Made by a program: the position numbers and the translations under genes. A DNA stretch of 64,000 bases from Himantopus leucocephalus (taxonomy: Eukaryota; Chordata; Aves; Charadriiformes; Recurvirostridae): positions 109,595,491-109,659,490 of the forward strand of contig RSEF01000003.1 in NCBI GenBank assembly GCA_003993805.1, read 5' to 3'. Positions 23,341-36,714 of the stretch are shown in pieces; within the stretch, counting starts at the first letter, position 1, and the number at the start of each line of letters is the position of its first letter. The notes beneath the pieces were generated by a model that saw nothing but the letters and a program-made list of their open reading frames with translations, had not been told where the DNA came from and searched no databases.

Positions 23341-26300
23341 ATTATGCTTCAAATGGCACCTGAAATAAGGATCAGGTAAGCAAAATCTCCATGAGAATCT
23401 GTACTTTATTCTTTGATTAAAAGTCAGTGCTCAAGCACCTGCTTTAGTGCTCAGTCATATTTTCATTCCCCACTATAAAGTGATCAAGCAACGAGGAACA
23501 TTTCCAGTGTCTTAACCAAAGACACCGAAATGTTCTGCTAAAAACAGTCCAGAAACTGTTTTTCTGCACCAATAGTAGGGGCCAGTTCTGGGTTGGGGTT
23601 TTTTTTCAAATTTTAGAAGGTGCAGGAAATGAATGAAAAGGCTGTAATTATATTTTTATTGGGCCCTTTTTGCCAATGTCCATGAGGTATGCACATTCTT
23701 ACCAGACCGTGATCTTCAGAGGACTTTGTCACTGCTCATTATATACACGTTTCAGTGCACAGCCAAGAGAAATGTAGAGGTACAAGCTTTTGGAAACGTC
23801 ACTGACCCCTACTTAGACATCTAACACGTAACATTTCAGACTTTGGGGGGGATTCTGCTATAAATCTGAAAATTGTTACAGTGCATGAGGGCGTATTTTG
23901 TGATCTGTGATATGTATGAGGTATTGAGCAGAAGGGAATGTCCATATGGATTCCTTTGAACTCAAACTAAACTCTACTGACTGCAGCCGTAAAGGAGAGT
24001 TACTGTCCTTGGTGGTCTCTTGCAGACTTCTGTTGTGATAAGTACCAGAAAACAGGAGTGAGACCTTCCTCGACCCTTCATGGAAACAGCAGACCTTGAA
24101 TTTTTAAAATTGTCTGTCTTCCTTAACTGTTTGAGCTTAAAAAAGCATGAATATAAGCAGAGAACAATTTTTATTGTTTGTCTAAAAATTCATTCTCTTC
24201 TAAATCATTTACATTTCTCTTTGCTTACTTTTTTTTTTTTTTTAATAATCTTGCTAGCTTTGCAGTTTTCTGCAAGAAGAGTTATCTTGGACTCAGCAAA
24301 ACTCACGGGCCCATAAGAAAAACAACACATATAAGTCACATAATTTCCCATGCTAAAGCAAATAAAGTTGCACAAATTTTCGCATCTGGCTGAAGGCTTT
24401 TAATTTCTTCAAAGAAGCAAAAAAAAAAGAACTCAAATGTCATTAAACAGTAGGGGTTTTTACAGTACAAATCTTACTAGATGAAGAAAATAATAAGAAA
24501 AGTCTGGGGGGTTTGTAAGGGATACTAGAAGCTATTCCTAATACCAACTCACTAGTATTCACTAGGAAATGGATCCCAGCTGGATTCCTCCCAATTCCAA
24601 AGTCACTTACAAAAATTCACAGCTGATCAAGCTGTAGCTTTAACAAGAGCGAAAGGTTAATTTATCTGTATCAAGTAGGTTTTTTAAGTCTAGTCCTGGC
24701 AAAGGTGTGAGTTCTGAGGGTAAACATACACACCTTGTACTGCAACAAGTTAATGCGTTTCAAGTTAATGGTCTGCAAAGTGCTTGAGAACCTGGAGGAA
24801 GGCATCCCAGTAATGCAGAGTATTTTCTTTTACTTCTACTAAGTGACAGTGCTCTCCTTGTTAGCTGGTTTAGCTATTGGTAGCGTATTCTTTTTAAAAT
24901 TGCTAATCACGGTGTCAGGCGATGCTGGAATCCTTCAGAGGTCTAAAGGTCTGGTTTTTTTCTGCACTATAGACTCTCTGCTTCTGTGTGCATCCACACG
25001 TATCGTGTATACCAATCCTAATTGAAAACACATTCACAAAATACGATTACATCAATGCTAAAGGAAAACTTAATATGACTACAGGTAGTTAAGTATCGTT
25101 CTAGTAAGGTTACAGATATATTTCCATAACTGTTCTCCTGTTTGAATGAAGTAGCTTCTTTTCTAAAGTGTAAATGAAAGGGTTTTGGAGGGCCTGTGAG
25201 GATCTTTTTCAAACCTTCAGTTTCTGCTCTTAGAAATTAAGAAATTTTAATCTAATGTTTTAGAAAGGATCAAAATTTCTTCAAAATTGATCATGTCAAA
25301 AAAATTTCTATGTACCACTCAGATAACAAGGATTAATGAGGTGGTACATCAATAGCTTCAGTCAGTTCCTAAAGGGAGGTCTATTTCCATTCCCAGGGTC
25401 ATTGTTACTCACTTCTAACTGCTTCTACCTAAAGTAATAATGACTCTCATTAATCATGATAAGAACTTGAGGCTATTCCTGTGGAAGCTAAGACAGGCTG
25501 ATTGCTTTAGACTTTTTTCCCACTCGTTCTTTTTCTGACTGGTATCATCAGTAAGGAGCAGCCGTAAGATATTTTAGTCAAATGGATTGTCACGATTATC
25601 ATTTCTCAAAACTGGCTACGCAAAAGGGCATCTCACTGCTCCCCTTCAAAAGATGTGCATGAGCACGAGTAAAAATAAAGTACTGCTTTCTTCTTAAGTG
25701 GAGTAGCAAAACTTTGTTGCTCAAGCTGTCGCATAATAAATCCCCCACTAAAACAACTCTCACTTTTCATTTACCTTTGACATTGCAATGGGTGGTTGCC
25801 ATCTACTGGTCTCTAAACAATAAGGCAGCTTTGTCCAGTGCAAGACGGCTCACTCTACACTTGGTTTTGATATTCTGCATTACTGATTAAAAAGAAACCC
25901 TACAATAAGTATTAGTTCTTCAATATTAATGTAACACAAATAGAGACTATACTTGAGTTGTGAATGAGAATTCTCCTTAATGTGTTTAGGGCTATTTTTA
26001 TCCCAGCAATAGCTACAAGGACTAGAGAAAGCTAATTTAAGGTAAAGGCCAATGTCAGTGGTAAGAACTAGACAAAACAAGTGGGCGAATATTTTGCAAC
26101 ATTTAATTTTAGGTCCCAGGAGTGGTATTTGGAACACAGTTACGGGTTTGGCTTCCCTCTTCCCTGTGTTTGGGGAAGAGTTACAAATCTCAGAATGGCA
26201 ATTAAAAATAACCCACAATCTGAGGATGGAGTGGCCAAAGCCATTGCTGGTAACTTTCTTCGGAGGTAGACACCAATATTATAGTTACAAAATTGTGCAG

Positions 26301-26929
26301 GGATTGAGATTTTATTTTTTTAAATTAAAAAAAAAAAACACACACAAAAAAAAACCCACACCCAAGTTGTATGAGATGAACTAAAGGTTAGAGAATTCGC
26401 CTGGGACATAAGATGTGGGTTCAAGGGTCTTCTCTACCTGAGAACGTGGAAACACACAAATCCAAGTTGAATACCCTCACCTCCAAAATGCAGGCTTTGA
26501 GCTGCAATTGCAGGCAGATCTTGGTACCTGCACTTGTGACAGAAGTAGAGATGCTTGCTTAAAACGAGGGAGGAAATAAAGGCTAAGAAAATGGGCGTCT
26601 GAAATACGTCTTGAGCCCAGAAGAAAAAATGGGGCAGGAAAAAACATGTCCCAGGGGCCCTGTGTGAAAACAGGAGAAGGGAAGAGGACTCATTTAGAGG
26701 TGTCTGCCTGGGGAAGGGGTGCCCTATAGCGTTTGACTCTGAGCCTCCACCTCCCCGGGGCATCCTGGCTCTTCTCACACTGAGTCCCCAAACAGCGCAG
26801 CTTCAGGTCTGCACCCCGCTGGAGGTCACCTGGTCCCACCAGGTCCTTTTGTGGTGCTGTCAGTCCCTGTGCACCCATGGGCCAGCAGTGCTCGGTTGCA
26901 CCCAAGGGACCAGGGTCCCCAGAGTGCCT
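23341..26929. other. Intergenic DNA between divergent genes, no gene seen
   Basis: A+T-rich unique sequence with poly-A and poly-T tracts (24229-24243, 24419-24428, 26326-26355). No supported gene. Confidence 0.55.
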
Positions 26930-27028
26930 TACAATGGAATTGGTTAAGTTGGAAAAGACCCTTAAGATCATTGAGTCCAACCGTTAACCTAGCATGGCCA
27001 AGCCCACCACTAAACCATGTCCCTAAAG
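26930..27028 (-). repeat. CR1 3'-end fragment, antisense
   Basis: On the minus strand this reads through 'ggtttagtggtgggcttggc' to 'ggactcaatgatcttaaggg' and a decayed tail. It is the same subfamily signature as the copies at 2776-3233 and 44598-44695. Confidence 0.8.
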
Positions 27029-30000
27029 CTCTTGCCTTGCAGCAGAGAAGCTCCGGCTGGGATTGTAAAAATGCCAACATGACCTGCAGCTAGCAAAAAA
27101 ATGCCAGCTTGGGCTACTGGGAGTAGAATGGGGGGAAAAAAGGCATTTCTGAAGATGCATGGTAGCCCTAGGCTTCACAACAAGAATAATCACTAAAATG
27201 GAGCGTGTTTAAGTTGGGACAGTGAGTGCCTTTCCCTGTCATGTTACAAGAGCAGATCTGAGCCCAGGGAATTAAGAGAGAATCTAAAACCCAAGAATTT
27301 CCCATAAGCTGAGTTAGTGGTTCCTGCCCCGGTCTGCAGACAGCGTGTGGCGGGGCTGCTGGAAGGTGAGCTCGGGGCTCCCCGCTCTCGCTCCGTAAAG
27401 GCTCAGCACCTTCTGGTTCTGCAACTATTAAACTTTGAAAGAATTGCTTTTGTTTTACAGATACTCTGCATGAAAACGTATTTGGTATCCCACATGTTGC
27501 CAATCAGATGCTGAATATTTTGTTTAATTATCCTTCGGTATTCAGGAGAAAGCTACTAGTGTCGTACCGCATGTTCTCCGGGCTGCTCTGTGGAGCTGCG
27601 TGTACAGCAGTAACAGTCCCAGCTTATATGCTGCATGGCTGTACTCTTAATTAAAAAAAAACTGTTACAGAAAATAGTGGTGGAATAACACAAAACAAGA
27701 ACCACAGCTGAAAAGAAAGTAATTACAACTTTCACGCGTACTGATCCCAGCGCCGCTTGCAAAGGTCGGGACTCGTGACTTACAGTTTAGTTTACAAACA
27801 TTTTATTTTTATTAGAAAGGTTTACAATCAAACTAGAAAAGATAATGCTGCTTCAGATATGATTAGAGTAGCATTCTGAAGCTAAACAGGCAAATAAGGA
27901 TTGCACTTTTACCACTAGACACTGCAAACATTAGAAACCAATACAACAAGAGAAGATCTGAAGCGAAGATCTCAATCTTAAGACTGAGAGCAACAGAGAA
28001 GTATCTGTGTAAGTGCTTATTCCCCGGGCTAGTGGAGCAGTGACTTCACTAAAAACAAACAAACAAACAAACAAACAAACAAAATACCCAACCAAAACTA
28101 CAAAAAATCAACAGTCTTAGACTGATGCTGGCTCCAGGATTCCACATTTTGGCACTGGAGGCGGTTACTGTATCAAGTGCCACTGCTACATTTTCTTTCA
28201 CCCACTGGGGTAACATTATAGAAATTTCTCCCTTCATTCTTGTTTCCATATTTCCTGATTTTCTGGCTATATATATACACAGTATATAAACGTGTATACA
28301 TACACAGCAAACCTGTCCTGGTTTCTTTTTCTTTTCCTAGCAGTGCTTCAAATTAGCCTCAACAATTTCTTTGCATTTGTTTGTACTCTTAAGAACTCCT
28401 CCTAAATTTTGGAATTAATTTTTAATTTATTTATTAGGTTTAATCCAAGATTAGATTATCTTGTCCTATATGAAGTCTGTTTTGCAGAATCGTTATCAAA
28501 TGAATGCTGTCATTTTAAATACCAGAATACAAATAAACATTTTCATTAAAACTTTCTACTAAGCAAAATGAAAAATAGAATTAAAACACAGCTGTATTTT
28601 CAACTCCGAAATTCTGTTTAATCAGTAAAATGCGCTCCTTTATGAGTAGATGTATAATAATACTTTCACTAGCACTAAATAGTTTTATTATTTTTAAAAC
28701 AAACTTTTACAACACATGCTTAGAGCTTAACCTGTGACTTTACATTCACTGTGTGTCAGGTATCATTCTATAATAAAATAGTGTCCTCTGTACAATTCTT
28801 GTCAAAAACATCATAATAACGCTGGCCCAAATAATTCCAGTTTTTCTTAGGTGAAAAGGGGACGTAGTAACTGAAGGTACTTAACTTAGTGCCTTAAAGA
28901 TTTCGCCTAAACGGATACCTATTTTCTAATGCAACCCTGGACCAGAAGTGACATTGAAGGCCCACAGAAGGCAGGTCCCTTCCCCAGCCCACCCCACTGC
29001 TGCTGCGACAGCATCTCCCTCCCAACGACCCAAACCAGCAGAGGGCTGTTTGCCCTCCTGCCCCTTTTCTTCTTAATCACTGGGGCAAAAGGGAGGGAGC
29101 GTCCAGCTTTGGTAGTGCGGTAGAGCAGAGGGCCTTTGGGGGGGAGGCCAGGAAAGACACTCAGAGAACTGTAGCCAGGAAGAAAAATAAGGTAACATCA
29201 CTTGCAGCAGCTCCTGAAAGTTTTCTGGGATGCCACTGCCTGTTTGCTTTCTCTCGGTGACCACAGGAAGGGCAGGGTTGGGCCAGGTAGGCTCATCCCT
29301 GCATCCCACTGACTGCGGGCAACACGCGTGGGGAGATCACCCTCCCACCACTCTGCCCCCACGCTGGGGTGGGATGCGCTTCAGAACGCCGTCACGGCCA
29401 GCCCGAGGTCAGGCTTTGCCCCTGCATGCCCAAAACATTTCGTTTGTGGAGCAGGTATAGGCCATACGATGGGCTCTGGGCCATGCTTAGGGAACTGGGA
29501 AGTTATCTCCTGGGATAAGCTTAGTCAGGGACAAGGGGGCTCAGCCTGTCTCCGTGCCATTACCGCCTAGCTACTCAAAACACTAGGAAAAGGGATTAAT
29601 TTTAACACTGTTTAATTATAACCTCACTTTGACTCTGCCAGCTATCAAGGAAAAAAATAAACCTTTTCCTGGAAAAGTCACATAGGATATGACACTCTGT
29701 ATCTCCGGCTGGTGCTTTACGAAGTTGTAAAAAACATGTATTTTGCAGCTCATGCTTCATCTTGTACAATTTTACCAATAGAAAAACTAATGATCTCAGG
29801 AAGATAGTGATGTGTTGAGATTGTAATTACTCCCATCTGTATGCTTTGGTTCAAGTTATAAATAGATATGAATAAAAGGAAGGATGAAATGGATTACACA
29901 TCTTCTCTTGGCCTTCCAGGGGAAATATGTGTGGGAGATGGGGACCAGGTTTTAATTCTGTTTGAGATTTAATTTCCATTTGAGATTGTATGAAGAAAAG

Positions 30001-31393
30001 AATTTGCTTAAAGGCTTGGAGGACTCTTTCTGATCCCAGATCATAGCTTCCTAATTGCCCTCATCAGTGATGCAGTCAAGCTGATAAATTCATGACGTAA
30101 TGACGATGGCCAAGAATCACTCTGAAGTAGTATTGTTTTCTTGAACGCGAATTGGATGAATCTACAGATGTTGTCTTCTAATTCTTAGTCCTTAGCCAAA
30201 ATGAGTGGAAAGGCACTCGTATTTACACATACAAACTTCCTGTTTTGCAGTCCACTAACAGGATGTATTACGAGGGAAGAAGAAGTTTTCCAGCTGAACT
30301 AGATTTCCGTCTGGAGCCAGCTCAAGCCAGCAGGCAAAGCAAGCGGCAGGCTGCGGGGAGGGGGGTCTGGTGCTTACTTTTCCTCTTCCCTGGGGAAATG
30401 GGAATTGATTATTCCCGTTTAAACGGCTAATCTCTGCTTCGCACTTGCAAAGCTCTTTGCTCCCAGTGTTACAGGAACAGCAGAGGTATAGCTGGGTGGG
30501 TGGTGGGTTCCTCCCCCAGCAGCTCCTGCAGAAAAACAAAGTGCTGCCCTTCCTTCTGGCCCTGCCTCTTCCACTCTCCTCCGGAGCAGACCCAGGCTCA
30601 CCCTTGGGTCCCCACCCCGGCACTGCGGGGCGCGGATGCACAAACGGCTGTTGGGCCCTGATAGGAGATCAGCGGCAGACAGGGGTCCCGTTCTGCAAGG
30701 GCGGGAGAGCTGACTCAGAAACAGAACTTGAATTTTGGCAATATTAAAAAACACGCTATTTCAGCTCGATGACTTTTTTGTTCTGTTCTGTGTTTGACCA
30801 GCTGCCTAGGAAGAGGGATGCACTGGAAGCAGAAGGGGTACTTTAGCTTTAGAAGTCTGTGAAACCTGCAGATATAATTAAAGGTAAGCCCACATATGTA
30901 TGAACACGCCGTCGCTATTTGTGTAATACTTTATGCAACACATGCATAACATTGACACCTACTTTTCAGTATTACAGTGCTCAACCATTTTGTTGTGCTC
31001 AGGAAGCAAGCCAGGATTTCCCTTCCTGAATATCTCTCTGGCGCTGTACATTCACCGCGCTACGCCTTGTTGCTCTGAAGGCACGTTTGGCATAGAATAA
31101 GGTTTGGGTTCTCTACGTGGAAATGGGGGCCGGTGGGTATGTCTCCATGCTACAACGGTGAGTCAGAACCGGGGTCTTAACTGGCCCTGAACTGACAGGG
31201 CTATGCTGTGGTTTGGTGTTCAAATGGTATCTCCAGTCACGTAGACATGTCTTGTTGCTTGTGGTCGGCCCCCTTGACACTGTGTAAGAACAGGAAATTC
31301 TGGGGAGCTTCAGGTTTGATTAAGATAGAAGAAAAATATATAGTCTAGGCATTACATCACAAGAGCAGAGATGACCGCAGACCCAAACAAAGT
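27029..31393. other. Repeat-poor intergenic DNA; possible 3' UTR of an unassigned minus-strand transcript
   Basis: No CR1 in 4.4 kb. 27790-28900 is strongly A+T-rich with many ATTTA-like words and, on the minus strand, two AATAAA signals at 27802-27813. If the segment at 31394-31496 is a real last exon, this could be its 3' UTR. Otherwise it is plain intergenic sequence. Open frames at 28929-29570 are short and lack motifs. Confidence 0.4.
28051..28084 (+). repeat. (AAAC)n microsatellite
   Basis: About eight uninterrupted tetranucleotide units read as aaac on the plus strand. Confidence 0.9.
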
Positions 31394-31496
31394 CTACTTG
31401 GTGCTGGGCTCCTTCTTCGGAGCCTTATCAGAAGAACCTGCTGAAGTAGGAGGATCAGCATTTGATACAGGAACAGGTGGAAGGGTGTTGATGAAC
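31394..31496 (-). CDS. Unassigned coding-like terminal exon, minus strand
   Basis: On the minus strand an acceptor with a good pyrimidine tract ('ttctctcatcttag') is followed by an open frame reading FINTLPPVPVSNADPPTSAG, then SSDKAPKKEPSTK and TAG. The codon choice and the lysine- and proline-rich end look like a real C-terminal tail, but I do not recognise the protein. Another frame from the same acceptor is also open for a stretch and hydrophobic, so even the frame is not certain. A compatible donor ('gtaagtctg') lies about 860 bases upstream on the same strand at 32361, ending in the right phase. It could be the last exon of a small gene between the transporter and PUM2, or a chance open segment. 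Confidence 0.3.
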
Positions 31497-33710
31497 CTAA
31501 GATGAGAGAAATTATATAGGCACGTTGTTGCAGATCTTTCTTCTAGTTTATCCTCTGTAATACGGCTTCTTACTTTTGAAAACGCAGAGAATTTCTAGTT
31601 CGTGCAAGCTAAGTTGGTCAGACTTCATGCAACAAAATTAAAACTTCTGGATATGCTTTTAGGATTCTTAGAATGGTTTTCCTTAGGGGAGAAAAAAAAA
31701 TCCTGCATTCTTCCCACTCTGCTTTGTTCTGATAAGGCTGATCTATCTTCTTCTAAGTGGGAAAAAAAAATACTGTGTTTTATTCAGAGCTCTTGTGATC
31801 GCTTCCATTGCCTATTTCTTTGAACTTCTTTAACTTTTTAGAAATTAGAATGTTTACTCATTACTGCTTAATGCATGAAATGAGTGAGAATCAATTTGAT
31901 GCTCATCTTTGAGGTTTCATTCTTTGTACTGAGTATAATACGCGATCTTCAGTTCTAAAAGCCACAGTCTGCGTTCATCGTGAAGAGTTCCTCGAACTTA
32001 ATTCTCCACTGGAAAGAAAAATATACTTCTATTGAGACACGCAGGCTTTTTTTCTTAAGATAAGCATTGATAGCCACTCTGTTGTGAACCAAGTGAATGT
32101 GAATCTAAAAAGCAGCTGGCGTTATCTCTGGCTTTGCCGCTCCAAAGCTATTCACATTCATGTACATGAAGTGATGCCATTAGTTACTCTTGTTCTGTTA
32201 CAATGGCCGTCTCTGGTGGTTGTCACTCTGAGGTACGTTTATGAAGCTTGTTTATACCTCAGCCAATTATGAGGGGGTGAATGACTCACAGACAAAAGCC
32301 GTCTTGCCGGTGAAACGAGTCTTCAGCCGACACCTTCTCGGCCATTCTAGCACAGACTTACTTAGCAAAGCACTTCCACCAGAGACGCTTCTTTCTTGGG
32401 ACAAGTTCATGAATAACGAGTAGCAATGAGTAAGCCGAAAAATGGGATTAGTGACAAAATTTATTATAATTCAGCTGTGATTTTTCTGTTGGTCCTAAAC
32501 TGAAGCGTTCTCATTTGCACTAGTATGTTATGCCAGTTGGTAGCTAGTCCAAAGAAAACCCAACAGAATAGATGGTCTTCCTTGAAGAAACTTACAGTTG
32601 CACAGACGGGCAGGGGAAACAAACGGAAACAGCACCACGATTTTCAGCAGTAGAGCAGACTGGGCTTTTCAGCACACTGAGAGCCTGGCTGTTTTCAAAC
32701 GGTTTTACAGGAATCATACTAAAGGAAGGCCTTTTTGTAGCAGTTTGTGCATGAAATGGGAAACGTGAAGGAGGCTAAGGTAACTCCGAGGAGTTCTTCC
32801 CACACGTGGGGAAAAAAAAGCTTAAAGATGCGTAGTTCTAAACATTAAAACTGGGTAATGGATGCAGTTGCATGTAGTGGGCCAAATGATTCTGTATCAG
32901 AAGAGAGAGGGTTGAGACAGGAGTAGGCTGTGAAGCTTGTAGGAATTTAAGGCAACAGTATCGGTACAAGGAGATGCAGCAGCAGGCGCTGAGTTAATGA
33001 ACAGGTTATGTGGTCAAAAGCAATAGAAGAGTCAACCCCAAGTTGGTGTGGTGAATGGTTATGGCAGGGAAAGGCTGTGTTCGTGAAGCAGTGGTGGGGC
33101 AAAAGGATGTGTGGGTGGAAAAGTCCCTCTGTATGAAGAGTCTGCACCTTGTAAGCACATTTCTCTGAGGCCCCAGGCAGAGGCTTAGCCAAAGGGGGCG
33201 CTTGGCCCACTGGGCCAGAGTTCTCATCTCAGTGAACCCTCCTACGTATTATGGTCACTGCTGGCCAAAACCATGAAATACCAACCTATTCCTACAGCAA
33301 TGTATTTCAGGCTCATTGATTTTTTTTTTAATTAATTAATTGTACGTCTGTTGACAAAGTGGAATCCAGACTCGTGCATTGGGTGCCTAGATTTGCTATG
33401 CAGTAAGTGGGAAAATTAATGACTTCAGAACTGGATCTGTTCCTGTAAATGCATGAAACATACATCCAGATCAGCGTATTTTACAGAGATGTAGGTAACA
33501 AGGGACAGGCTAAGGACATTAACCACCATTCCACGGCCCTACATGCTCTAATTGCTTCTGAGCTGCAGCGCTGTCCTTCTGTGGAGGTGGTAGGTAGTTA
33601 ATTGCAGCTGTTATTTCAGAGAACTGAGCGAGGGACACCTATTTATGACTGTTCCTCTTAAGCAGTAACATGGTAGTTTGACTGGGGATTAGACTGGGGG
33701 TAGTTAAGAC
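31497..33710. other. Intergenic DNA, no recognised repeat
   Basis: Repeat-poor. It contains donor-like 'acttac' (minus-strand GTAAGT) at 32356-32361 and 32590-32595 that might belong to an unassigned minus-strand transcript. Otherwise no supported gene. Confidence 0.4.
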
Positions 33711-33776
33711 TTGGGGGTTGGACTAGAGGATGGTTAAAGGTCCCTTCCAACCCAAACCCTTCTACCATTCTATGAC
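33711..33776 (+). repeat. CR1 3'-end fragment, sense
   Basis: Short terminal piece with 'gggggttggactagaggatg' and 'gtcccttccaacccaaaccc' followed by 'ctaccattctatgact'. Confidence 0.8.
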
Positions 33777-33935
33777 TGCAGGGCCAGCAAGGCTATTAAG
33801 TAGCAGATCTGAGATGAAGATCTTGGTCTTCCCTGCGGAACAGCCCAGCTGCAGCACAGGGCAGCCAAAGTAGTTCGCTGATTTTTGGGACTCTCTCTAA
33901 GGAAGTCAGACCTGTGAATCTTGAGCAAAGGAATC

Positions 33936-34198
33936 AAATCATGGAATCACAGGATCATAGAATAGTTTGTGTTGGAAGGGACTTTAAAGATCATCTAGTT
34001 CCGACCCCTCTGCCGTGGGAAGGGACACCTTCCACTAGACCAGGTTACTCAAAGCCCCATCCAGCCTGGCCTTGAACACCTCCAGGGATGGGGCATCCAC
34101 AACTTCCCCGGGCAACCTGTTCCAGTGCCTCACCACCCTCACAGTAAAGAATTTCTTACTAATATCTAATCTAAATCCATCCTCTTCCAGTTTAAATC
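33936..34198 (-). repeat. CR1 LINE 3' portion, antisense
   Basis: On the minus strand it contains 'ggaacaggttgcccggggaa', 'ggccaggctggatggggctt' and 'ccatgattt'-type tail sequence. It is about 260 bases, fairly well preserved and 5'-truncated. Confidence 0.9.
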
Positions 34199-36319
34199 TG
34201 GGTGCTCCCCAGTCCTGGGAGTAAAGGGTGTTGCACGCTTTGTTTTAACGGAGTGCAACCTTTTATAGGTACCCGCATCTTTTCTGGATATGCTTTGAGA
34301 AGGTCTCCCACATCTAGATTTTTTTCATTTCCATGGAGGCATAACTGGGTTTTAATTATTTGCTACCCTTGTAGATCTAACAGCACTGTCTGTCAAAACT
34401 GCTGGAGGACATGGATGTCACAGCACAGCAGGACAAATTTTGTTCACATGGAGAGTTTTAGGTCCCAAAGTTTGTGGCTTTAGAAAATGTAGACACCTTC
34501 AAGATTAGAAAGTAGCTGAGTGGGGGTGGTTAGGACTCCAGCTTTCAATTTCTGTGAGTGCTCTTCAATTAAGTACCTTGCCCAAGGTTTCGTAGGAAGA
34601 CTGTGGAGGAAGGCAACAGCATCCAGGTTTTCCATATTCTTGGCTACTTTTCTGAACTGTAGACTGTACATTTATTAAGTCATTACTCGATTTTGGCTAC
34701 TACACATACAAATCACAAAATGATAGTTGCTTAGTATTTTTCATCGAGGGTGCTTATTGACAGAAAAAACCAAAGCGCAACTGTTAGTGGAGTTTATCAG
34801 AACCATGTGGGGTGTAAGCAAAGCCCAGTCGGCTGTTAACACCTCCTTAAAAAAGGAATAGCAAGGAAAAACATTTTGTAATGAGTGATACCAAGTTAAA
34901 TTATCTAAAGTATTAACTACTTTTAAAGTTTCCACTCAGAAGAAAGGCTTTTCTTGAACTATTTTAGCGTCAGCCAAAAACTTTAGTGCCCTACTAAACT
35001 GTGAGTTGTGTGGTGGTGCAATATTTTTTTTCTTTTAGAAAAATACTTTAGAAAATAATCAAATAATCGTACTTCTCAGATTGCATGTAAACATTTTTCT
35101 GGCTTTTGATCAGGCTGGGTTTTCCAGTACCGAGGAGCAGACCAGTGTAGAAATCCTTCAAGCTTATGCTTACCAACTACATGTTGAGCTCTTCCTGAAC
35201 ATTTAATACTTTATACAAACATTGATCAGAATTATCCAGGACAAACAGGGGCCCCAAAAAGGTCTGAGCTGGAGAGCTGGTCTAACACAGACCAACTGCT
35301 GTAAGTGTTCAGGATGGCACGAGCATAACAGGGTTTTCATCAGTCCCAGGCAGTCTCCATGAAGGGAAGGGCCGACTTGGAGGCTGTGACTTAGAGGCCT
35401 CCTCAAGTAAGCAAAGGAATTGGCTTTTCAGCCCCGTAGCCTCCCTGGAGACAGCCCAAAGGTGGCAGCAGGGCAGGACACTGGGGATCACAGGGATTAG
35501 CCACAGGAGCAGCAGCGGACTGCAGGCGTCTGGGTACTTAGCTGACTAGCATGAAGCCGAAGAAATCATTTTCATGTCTTAGGAAAATGTTTCTATCTTT
35601 ATCAGGAGCTGGGAACTTTCATGTTTTTAACCATGACTATAAATACTGAAAACAGTGAGGGCTTTTCCTTCGAGACATCTCTATTTTTAAGAACGCAGTT
35701 GGTAGTCACAGACATCTCATCCCCACAACTGCTGCCGTCAGCGGTAGCACCGGTACACGGTACACCCGGTATTCCTGCACCCCAACTCGCCTTCTCCCAC
35801 CCTGCCGTGCCCAGAACGGGTCCCCGGCACCGGCAGAGCCTTCCTCCTTTCTGCCTACAGAAAAAACACGGCCGGTAGCAGTGTTTCGAACAGCCCCCGC
35901 AGGACTGATAACCAGGTTTTGTCTGCAGGTTTGATCTGTGCATGGCATCTGCGTGCTGCTTCCTGAAATGGAGTACTCTCTGACTCCCTTTAAGAACTGG
36001 TAAAAAGGCGTAATAGAGGATTTCCTTGTGAAATCCGTATTTTTAAATGTCACTCACAGGCAGAGCTCCCTGTTCTTTGCAGAGGCTGCTAAACAAGGAG
36101 AATTTATGCTCTTATTGAGTGAGGCTATTAAAAACCATCACTAGCAGTGTTTACTAGCATCCAGTGCCGTATTTACCAACAGCAACCACGCAGCTGTATC
36201 TGAGACCCTGTGTTTAACTCTCTCGAGGGAAGGAAATAATTGACTCTTTTCTCAAACTCATCTCGCAGCAGCTACCGCCACAGCAGTTAATTAATAACTA
36301 CGGCAGCGCGTTTCTGTTT
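34199..36319. other. Intergenic DNA upstream of the CpG island
   Basis: Unique sequence, becoming G+C-richer past 35690. Minus-strand frames at 35602-36053 show no motif or paired splice sites. No supported gene. Confidence 0.5.
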
Positions 36320-36647
36320 ATGGTAAAACCCGGTCAGCCTCGCCCGCGGGCGGCGCTGGCAGCGAGGCCCTCAGGAGCCCCCGGGTACCCCGAGACAGGG
36401 CCCTCGCCTTTGTCTCCTAACCCCCGGCCTGCGGGCGGGCACCGCCTCCCGCCGCCACTCCTCCCCGGAGGCGAAATATCAAACAGAAGGGAAAACACAA
36501 CAAAACAAACAAAAAAAAAAAACAACGCGAAAACACCCCCCAAAAGCTACGCTTTGGCCGGTTTGTTTGGCGGGAGGGAAGGAGCCGGTCGCGGCCCTAC
36601 CCGCCCGCCCGCCGCGGCCGCGCTGAGGGGCGGAGGGTGGGGCGGCG

Positions 36648-36657
36648 GCGCATGCGC
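36648..36657. promoter_or_regulatory. NRF1-type palindrome, copy 1
   Basis: 'gcgcatgcgc', a perfect palindrome containing the NRF1 core GCGCAnGCGC. Its likely target is the PUM2 start region about 150-200 bases downstream. Confidence 0.6.
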
Positions 36658-36714
36658 GGCGCGCGGCGGAAGGGGCCGGGGGCCGCCGCCTCGCTCTCCC
36701 TCCCGGGCGGGGGC

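Noticed and set aside
28314..28345. 'tgtcctggtttc', a possible second LTR start
   Set aside because: Only the first dozen bases fit. The following sequence does not continue as an LTR and no matching right end is found.
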